A stretch of 64,000 nt of DNA from Dryobates pubescens (taxonomy: Eukaryota > Chordata > Aves > Piciformes > Picidae): contig NC_071642.1 of NCBI RefSeq assembly GCF_014839835.1, positions 10,723,455-10,787,454 of the forward strand. Reading direction: 5' to 3'. The position numbers were made by a program, and so were the translations under genes. This document shows, piece after piece, positions 57,230-64,000 of this stretch; positions within the stretch are counted from its first letter, which is position 1, and each line of letters opens with the position of its first letter. The notes under the pieces are model-generated. The model saw only the letters and a list, made by a program, of their open reading frames with translations, did not search any database and was not told the DNA's origin.

Positions 57230-59739
57230 GGCGGGGGAGGGGGACTGCAGGCAGGGGGTGAAGGCAGGGCTGCAGGTAGCTGTTGTAGGCAGCAGTTGCA
57301 AGCAGGGCTGCAGGCAGGGACAGCAGCCACAGGCAGGGGCTGCAAACATGGACGGCAGTCACAGGCAGGGTTGTAGGCAGGGACAGCAGTTAGTTACAGG
57401 CAGGGTTGCAGGCAGGGACAGCAGTCAGTCACAGGCAGGGGTTGCAGGCAGGGACAGCAGTCAGTCACAGACAGGGACAGCAGTCACAGGCAAGGACAGC
57501 AGTCAGTCACAGGCAGGGGTTGCAGGCAGGGACAGCAGTCAGTCACAGGCAGGGGTTGCAGGCAGGGACAGGCAGGGACAGCAGTCAGTCACAGGCAGGG
57601 GTTGCAGGCAGGGACAGCAGTCAGTCACAGACAGGGACAGCAGTCACAGGCAGGGACAGCAGTCAGTCACAGGCAGGGGTTGCAGGCAGGGACAGCAGTC
57701 AGTCACAGGCAGGGACAGCAGTCACAGGCAGGGACAGCAGTCAGTCACAGGCAGGGCTGCAGGCAGGGACAGCAGTCAGTCACAGGCAGGGACAGCAGTC
57801 ACAGGCAGGGACAGCAGTCAGTCACAGGCAGGGGTTGCAGGCAGGGACAGCAGTCAGTCACAGGCAGGGACAGCAGTCACAGGCAGGGACAGCAGTCAGT
57901 CACAGGCAGGGCTGCAGGCAGGGACAGCAGTCACAGGCAGGGACAGCAGTCAGTCACAGGCAGGGCTGCAGGCAGGGACAGCAGTCAGTCACAGGCAGGG
58001 CTGCAGGCAGGGACAGCAGTCACAGGCAGGGTTGCAGGCAGGGACAGGGGTTGCAGGCAGGGTTGCAAGCAGGGACAGGGGTTGCAGGCAGGGTTGCAGG
58101 CAGGGACAGAAGTCACAGGCAGGGACAGCAGTCAGTCACAGGCAGGGGTTGCAGGCAGGACAGGGGTTGCAGGCAGGGACAGCAGTCAGTCACAGGCAGG
58201 GCTGCAGGCAGGGACAGGGGTTGCAGGCAGGGACAGCAGTCAGTCACAGGCAGGGTTGCAGGCAGGGACAGCAGTCACAGGCAGGGCTGCAGGCAGGGAC
58301 AGGGGTTGCAGGCAGGGACAGCAGTCAGTCGCAGGCAGGGACAGCAGTCACAGGCAGGGCTGCAGGCAGGGACAGGGCTGCAGGCAGGGACAGCAGTCAG
58401 TCGCAGGCAGGGCTGCAGGCAGGGACAGCAGTCAGTCGCAGGCAGGGCTGCAGGCAGGGACAGGGGTTGCAGGCAGGGACAGCAGTCAGTCACAGGCAGG
58501 GCTGCAGGCAGGGACAGGGGTTGCAGGCAGGGACAGCAGTCAGTCACAGGCAGGGCTGCAGGCAGGGACAGCAGTCAGTCACAGGCAGAGCTGCAGGCAG
58601 GGACAGCAGTCAGTCGCAGGCAGGGCTGCAGGCAGGGACAGGGGTTGCAGGCAGGGACAGCAGTCAGTCACAGGCAGGGCTGCAGGCAGGGACAGCAGTC
58701 AGTCACAGGCAGGGGTTGCAGGCAGGGACAGCAGTCAGTCGCAGGCAGGGCTGCAGGCAGGGACAGCAGTCAGTTGCAGGCAGGGCTGCAGGCAGGGACA
58801 GCAGTCACAGGCAGGGCTGCAGGCAGGGACAGGGCTGCAGGCAGGGACAGCAGTCAGTCGCAGGCAGGGCTGCAGGCAGGGACAGCAGTCAGTCACAGGC
58901 AGGGCTGCAGGCAGGGACAGCAGTCACAGGCAGGGCTGCAGGCAGGGACAGGGCTGCAGGCAGGGACAGCAGTCAGTCGCAGGCAGGGCTGCAGGCAGGG
59001 ACAGCAGTCAGTCACAGGCAGGGCTGCAGGCAGGGACAGCAGTCACAGGCAGGGCTGCAGGCAGGGACAGCAGTCAGTCGCAGGCAGGGCTGCAGGCAGG
59101 GACAGCAGTCACAGGCAGGGCTGCAGGCAGGGACAGGGGTTGCAGGCAGGGACAGCAGTCAGTCACAGGCAGAGCTGCAGGCAGGGACAGGGGTTGCAGG
59201 CAGGGACAGCAGTCAGTCGCAGGCAGGGTTGCAGGCAGGGACAGCAGTCAGTCGCAGGCAGGGACAGCAGTCAGTCACAGGCAGGGACAGCAGTCAGTCG
59301 CAGGCAGGGCTGCAGGCAGGGACAGCAGTCACAGGCAGGGCTGCAGGCAGGGACAGCAGTCAGTCACAGGCAGGGCTGCAGACAGGGACAGCAGTCGCAG
59401 GCAGGGCTGCAGGCAGGGACAGCAGTCAGTCACAGGCAGGGACAGCAGTCAGTCACAGGCAGGGCTGCAGGCAGGGACAGCAGTCACAGGCAGGGCTGCA
59501 GGCAGGGACAGGGGTTGCAGGCAGGGACAGCAGTCAGTCGCAGGCAGGGCTGCAGGCAGGGACAGCAGTCACAGGCAGGGCTGCAGGCAGGGACAGCAGT
59601 CAGTCACAGGCAGGGACAGCAGTCAGTCGCAGGCAGGGCTGCAGGCAGGGACAGCAGTCACAGGCAGGGCTGCAGGCAGGGACAGCAGTCAGTCACAGGC
59701 AGGGACAGCAGTCAGTCGCAGGCAGGGCTGCAGGCAGTC
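57230..59739. repeat. 2.5-kb G-rich minisatellite upstream of DDHD2
   Basis: Built from a few modules: GCAGGCAGGGACAGCAGTCA, GTCACAGGCAGGG, and GCTGCAGGCAGG or GGTTGCAGGCAGG, combined into units of roughly 22, 35 and 52 bp. All three plus frames stay open for about 900 codons (QAGTAVSHRQG-like). This reflects absence of stops in the modules, not a gene. It ends about 330 bp before the DDHD2 start codon. Confidence 0.95.
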
Positions 59740-60068
59740 CCGCAGGCAGCAGCCGCCCGCCCCCCGCCCGCCCCTGCTGACGGCGCCGCGGCGGGGCCGG
59801 TCCGGGCGGCAGCACCGCCCCGCGCTGGGCGGTCTCCGGGGCCTGCGCTGCGGCCGGGCCGCAGGAGGAGCCGCAGCAGGGCCCGGGCCGCAGCCAGCCG
59901 GGCGCGGGAGCTGCGCACCCCCGGACACGCGGGGGCGGGGGGGGACGCAGGGACGCCGGCGGGGCCCGACCCCGCCGCCCCCCGCTTTGGGCAGCGTCTC
60001 CCCCGGGCGAGGCGCAGGGAGCGCTCCGGGGGGTCGCGAAGCCCCGCGGCGTGCGCGGGGGCAGCGCC
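59740..60068 (+). promoter_or_regulatory. DDHD2 CpG-island promoter and 5' UTR
   Basis: 329 bp of very CpG-dense sequence (GCGGCGGGGCCGGTCCGG-like) between the minisatellite and the start codon. No TATA or CCAAT box is clear. Confidence 0.55.
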
Positions 60069-63000
60069 ATGGCCGGCGCCGAGCAGCCGCAGCCCCCCCG
60101 CGGCCTCGCCGAGGGAGCGGAGCCGGAGCCCGGCGGCGGGTACGAGCCGGTGGTGCCGCACTGGTTCTACTGCAGGGTGACGGACGGCAGGGAGCGGTGG
60201 GTCCCCTTCAGCAGCCAGGACTCGGAGCGGCTGGAAGAGGCGTACGGCTCAGGTAGGGGCAAATCGGCCCTGGGGGGCCGCCCCGGGGGGTCGGACCGCA
60301 GCACTCCCCCCCCCGCCACCCCCGCCCCTGCCCCCGGCTCCTGTCATTGCTGCTGGGTTGTCCTTCAGGCGGAAAAGGCCTCCGAGATCATCAGGTCCAA
60401 GCTTCAGCCCAACCCCACCACGGCCCCAGGTGCCGTGGCCACAGGCTCTGGGACACCCCCAGGGATGGGGACTCCACCACCTCCCTGGGCAGCCTCTGCC
60501 AGTCCCTGACCACTCTTGCAGGGCAGAAATTGTTCCTCGTGTCCAACCTAAACCTCCCCTGGCACCATTTCAGGCCCTTTCCTCTCCTATCCCCTGCTCC
60601 TAGGGAGAAGAGACCGACACCACCAACACCTAGCTCCAGCCTCCTCTCGGGGAGCTGTAGAGAGCAATGAGGTCTCCCCTCAGCCTCCTCTCTTCCGGAG
60701 TAAACCACCCCAGGCTCCCTCAGCTGCTCTTCTCCAGCCCTGCTCTCCAGACCCTTCCCCAGCTTCATCTCCCTTCTGACGTTTCCCAACAGCTGGTCCC
60801 AGCAGCGCTGTAAGGAGCTGGCCAGGGGCTGAGGGCAGTGGGGCAGCCTCAGGTGTGTGCCTGGGGGAAGCACTCTGTGGGCATCCCATGGAAGTTCCCC
60901 AGGCACATCCAAAGCTTCCTGCAGGGATGCTCAATTCTCCCTTGGGAATTTTAAACTGGGACTGTCTTTTTCCATGGCAAGGTGCCTGCTGCTAGTGCTG
61001 CAGCCACAGGAGGAAGGGAGCAGTTAGGGTGCAAGGGGTGGTCTGACCCCCAGAGTATGCACCATCAGATGGCACAATACCCATCTGGTGCCAAGGGGAG
61101 AGCTGTCAGGATGGCAGGAACCCTGCTCAGAGCAGCAGCACTGCTTGCAATGAGCCCCTCCTGCTGCTGACCATCACCCCCTGTGTGACCTGCTGCTGGG
61201 ATGGGGCTGAAAGCATTGCTGCTGCCAGGGCACCCCTGCCCACGGGTTGTGGAGCACCCATTGCCCAACAGCTGCTCCCGTCCTCCCTCTCCCAGGAAGT
61301 TTCAGATTAGAGGCTGTGCCACCGGTCCTCAGCACCACAGCTGAGCTGGCACGGGGCCTCTGCCAGCAGCCTGGCCAAAGGGCAGGGCCAAAAGGCAGCA
61401 GAATGAAGCAAAGCTGAGGTCTGGTGTGGGGGTCCGGGGGGAGCTGTCCCTTTTGGAGGGGAATGGCTCAGGGAGGTGGAGAGCTGCACCTCCATGTGGA
61501 GCACAGGGCCACGAATGCACACTGAAGCCTCTGGGAGAGGGAGGGAGAGTCATGGAGTGCTGGAATGGTTTGGGTTGGAAGGAAACCTAAAGATCATCCA
61601 GTTCCAACCCCCCTGCCACAAGCCCAAGTTGCCCAAGGTGCCATCTAACCTGGCTTTGATCAATTCCAGGCTTGGACCTCCACAACCTCTGTGGCAGCCT
61701 GCTCCAGCGCCTCACCACCCTCCTGGGGAAGAATTTCCCCCTAGAGTCCGTTCTCTGCCCCTTCTCCCAGGCTGAAGCCATCACCTCTTGTCCTGTCCCT
61801 CCATGGCTCTCTACAAAGTCCCTCTCCAGCTCTCCTGCAGCCCCCTTCAAGCACTGGCAGGCTGCAGTGTGGCAGAGGCAGATGGTTGTGCCTTAATGCC
61901 TTCATCTTACCTCCTGCCTGGCCTGGTCCATTCCCCCGGGGCTGCCATCCGTCGCTGCTCTGTGCTTGGGCATGGAGAACATCGCTGCCCACTGCTGCTC
62001 CTCCTGTGCCTTGTGTGTCCTGCCCACAGCCTCATCCCTCTCTCCTGGGGGAGGGCTTCACAGCTGGCTGGTCCTGGCAGCACTAAGTGCAGGCCTGTGT
62101 TCCTGCAGGGAGAGCCCAGGCTGAGGTGGTGGTGCCCACCTCGGGGGGCAGGTACGACGTGCGGCTGCGGCAGAGGCAGCGCCTGGCGGTGTACTGGGAG
62201 GAGGAGGCGGCGGAGGTGCGGCGCTGCACCTGGTTCTACAAGGGGGACAAGGACAATAAGTACATCCCCTACTCAGAAGCCTTCAGTGAGGAGCTGGAGG
62301 TAAGCACCAACCCCCCCTGCCTGGTGCATCTGGGCACCTGGCTGGCAGACACCGGGCCCTGCTGTCCCAAACTCCGCGCGGGGCACCCGGCACCGCGGCC
62401 AGCCCCGAGGACATGAACTCCAAAGAGGCTTTGGCTGGGGGCTTGCACAGCTGATTAACAGAGCTGAATGCTGCCAGAGTCTTGCTCCCAGCCTGCTGGG
62501 GCTGGTGGCTTCCCCCTTCTCCTGCCCTCATCCAGCAGGGCACCTCACCATCCTTCTGCTGCCCACCAGGTGCCGGGTGGCTCTGGCCTTGCTGGCAGCC
62601 TGGCCCTGGCAGCTCTGCTCTCTGTTCTCCTGCCCCTGCCACTTCAGCTGGGCTCTCCTTGTCAGCACTGTCCTCGTGGTTTCTCCAAAGCCAAGGGAGT
62701 TGTGAGTGTGAGCAGGAGAAGCCCTCATCAAGGGGACATGCTGAACCCCCCAGTGGTGGAGGCTTGGGTGGCCTGTGCTGGAGACTCATCTTTGGAGAGC
62801 TCTCTCTGTAGAGGCAGGGAAACAGAGGTAGACAAAGAGACATTTCCACAGCAAGCTGTGTTCTGAGCTACCAAGCATTGCTCATCTGAATGCAGGGGGC
62901 AGGCTGCTGCTGCTCTTGCAGTGGGGACTTCCCAGAAGCTCTCCAGCAGGTGGACCTCAGGTGACCCTGCTGCTCCCCCAGCCTGCCCCAGGATGATTTG

Positions 63001-63193
63001 TCTGCTCTTTCACAAAGTCCCCTGATAAGAAATACCATAAAGTGGGTGAGGTGTGGCCCAGGTGGCCTGCAGCTGACTCACAGGAGGGGATTCTTTCCCT
63101 TAGGAAGCTTACAGGATTGCTGTGACCCAGGATGAGTGGAAGAAGAAACTGGAGTCCCCCAGCAGGGAAGTCATCATCTTGCACAACCCAAAG
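60069..63193 (+). CDS. DDHD2: DDHD2, intracellular phospholipase/triglyceride lipase (5' part only)
   Basis: Three coding exons lie inside the window: 60069-60252, 62109-62299, 63104-63193 (155 residues); the gene continues to the right. Phases agree. The N-terminal tail ([16 protein letters not shown]) is unlike human, but from [20 protein letters not shown] onward it follows DDHD2 through the WWE-type domain ([39 protein letters not shown]) to [24 protein letters not shown]2 hydrolyses phospholipids and triacylglycerol in neurons; loss causes spastic paraplegia SPG54 in humans. The lipase GxSxG motif, SAM and DDHD domains lie beyond the window. DDHD1 and SEC23IP are relatives, but WWE similarity and synteny favour DDHD2. 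Introns 1 and 3 contain CR1, and intron 3 a minisatellite. Confidence 0.93.
60365..60790 (-). mobile_element. CR1 3'-end fragment in DDHD2 intron 1
   Basis: AAAAGGCCTCCGAGATCATC through GGGCAGCCTCTGCCAGTCCC to CCAGCTTCATCTCCC. Reverse orientation. Confidence 0.9.
61550..61875 (-). mobile_element. CR1-like 3'-end fragment in DDHD2 intron 1
   Basis: GGTTTGGGTTGGAAGGAAAC, AGATCATCCAGTTCCAACCC and CTCCACAACCTCTGTGGCAG. Reverse orientation; a more diverged copy. Confidence 0.85.
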
Positions 63194-63269
63194 GTGAGGA
63201 GGGCCTTGGGGGTCTCTGTGTTGACCAGCAAGAAAGTCCCTTCAGCTTTTTGGAGGCTCTGTCTTCATG

Positions 63270-63662
63270 CCCTGGCACTGGGGTTGTTTAGCCTGGAGAA
63301 GAGGAGGCTGAGAGGAGACCTCATTGCTCTCTACAGCTCCCTGGAAGGAGGCTGCAGTGAGCTGGGGGTTGGTCTCTTCTCCCTAGGACAGAAAGAGAGG
63401 ACATGGCCTGGAATTGTGCCAGGGGAGGGTTAGGAAAAATGTCTTTGCTGCAAGAGTGGTCAGGGATTGGCACAGGCTGGTCAGGGATTGGCACAGGCTG
63501 GTCAGGGATTGGCACAGGCTGCCCAGAGAGGTGGTGGAGTCCCCAGGCCTGGAGGTGTTCAGGAAATGTGGCCATGGCACCTGGGGCCATGGTGGTGTTG
63601 GCTTGCTGGTTGGACTGAATGATCTTGGAGGCCTTTTCCACCCCAAACACTTCCATGACTCC
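63270..63662 (+). mobile_element. CR1 3'-end fragment in DDHD2 intron 3
   Basis: GGGGTTGTTTAGCCTGGAGA through GATTGGCACAGGCTG (the latter triplicated in tandem at 63460-63520) to GATCTTGGAGGCCTTTTCCA. Confidence 0.9.
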
Positions 63663-63749
63663 AGCATCCTGTGCTGTTCCTTTCAACCATGTCTGCTGAG
63701 AATTCAGTTCTGTCCAAGCAGCACTGCCCTGTGCCAGAGCAGAGGGCTG

Positions 63750-64000
63750 AAGGTGTCCCCCCTGAAGGTGTCCCCCCTGAAGGTGTCACTCTTGAAGGTG
63801 TCCCCCTTGAAGGTGTGCCCCCTGAAGGTGTCACTCTTGAAAGTGTGCCCCTGAAGGTGTCACTCTTGAAAGTGTGCCCCTGAAGGTGTGCCCCTGAAGG
63901 TGTCACCCTTGAAAGTGTGCCCCCTTGAAGGTGTGCCCCCTGAAGGTGTGCCCCTGAAGGTGTCCCCCTTGAAGGTGTGCCCCCTGAAGGTGTCACTCTT
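63750..64000. repeat. 15-16-bp minisatellite in DDHD2 intron 3, runs off the window
   Basis: Units CCCTGAAGGTGTCCC and TCTTGAAGGTGTCAC alternate irregularly, at least 16 copies, still going at position 64000. Confidence 0.93.

Noticed and set aside
56958-60256. Three overlapping plus-strand open frames of about 880-940 codons reading QAGTAVSHRQG-like repeats
   Set aside because: They are open in all three frames because the minisatellite modules contain no stops. There is no splice or homology support, and the frames run into the DDHD2 promoter.

Overview
The window looks like bird DNA from a small, GC-rich, gene-dense chromosome. About thirty CR1 LINE fragments are scattered through it, introns are short, CpG-rich promoters and G/C-rich minisatellites abound, and the proteins match amniote orthologs closely. 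The gene order NODAL - ASH2L - STAR - GRK5-like - LSM1 - BAG4 - DDHD2 contains the block found on human 8p11 (ASH2L-STAR-LSM1-BAG4-DDHD2). I recall the same block on chicken chromosome 22. The very high CR1 density would suit a CR1-rich bird order such as Piciformes, but that is a guess.

Layout. 1-3300: a long CR1 LINE (minus strand) interrupted by a second CR1 copy and fronted by a 23-bp minisatellite. 3300-9700: no gene seen; it holds a mosaic of direct and inverted duplications (4434-6843), two minisatellites and candidate regulatory sequence. 9715-12416 (minus): a three-exon NODAL gene. 13432-14220: a 21-bp minisatellite ending 140 bp before the ASH2L start codon. 14360-28785 (plus): ASH2L, 16 exons, with a 57-bp minisatellite in intron 1, one GC-AG intron and CR1 copies in several introns. 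29967-33541 (minus): STAR, 7 exons, convergent with ASH2L; an inverted repeat lies between them. 38048-44905 (minus): a 16-exon GRK4-subfamily kinase closest to GRK5. 46714-48549 (minus): LSM1, 4 exons, head to head with BAG4 (48811-52797, plus, 4 exons found) across a 261-bp CCAAT/GC-box promoter. 57230-59739: a 2.5-kb minisatellite. 60069-end (plus): the first three coding exons of DDHD2.

The genes are housekeeping or developmental and do not form one pathway: left-right and mesendoderm signalling (NODAL), H3K4 methylation (ASH2L), steroidogenesis (STAR), GPCR desensitisation (GRK5-like), mRNA decay (LSM1), HSP70 co-chaperoning (BAG4) and lipid hydrolysis (DDHD2). The most unusual items are a tandem duplication in the GRK gene that spans a splice-site pair and creates two exon-like segments together in frame, the CRE-like array and twin TCTCGCGAGA motifs before ASH2L, the inverted repeat between ASH2L and STAR, and FoxH1-type sites 3' of NODAL. 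All exon limits were read by eye from splice consensus, reading phase and remembered ortholog sequence; no alignment or database search was run.
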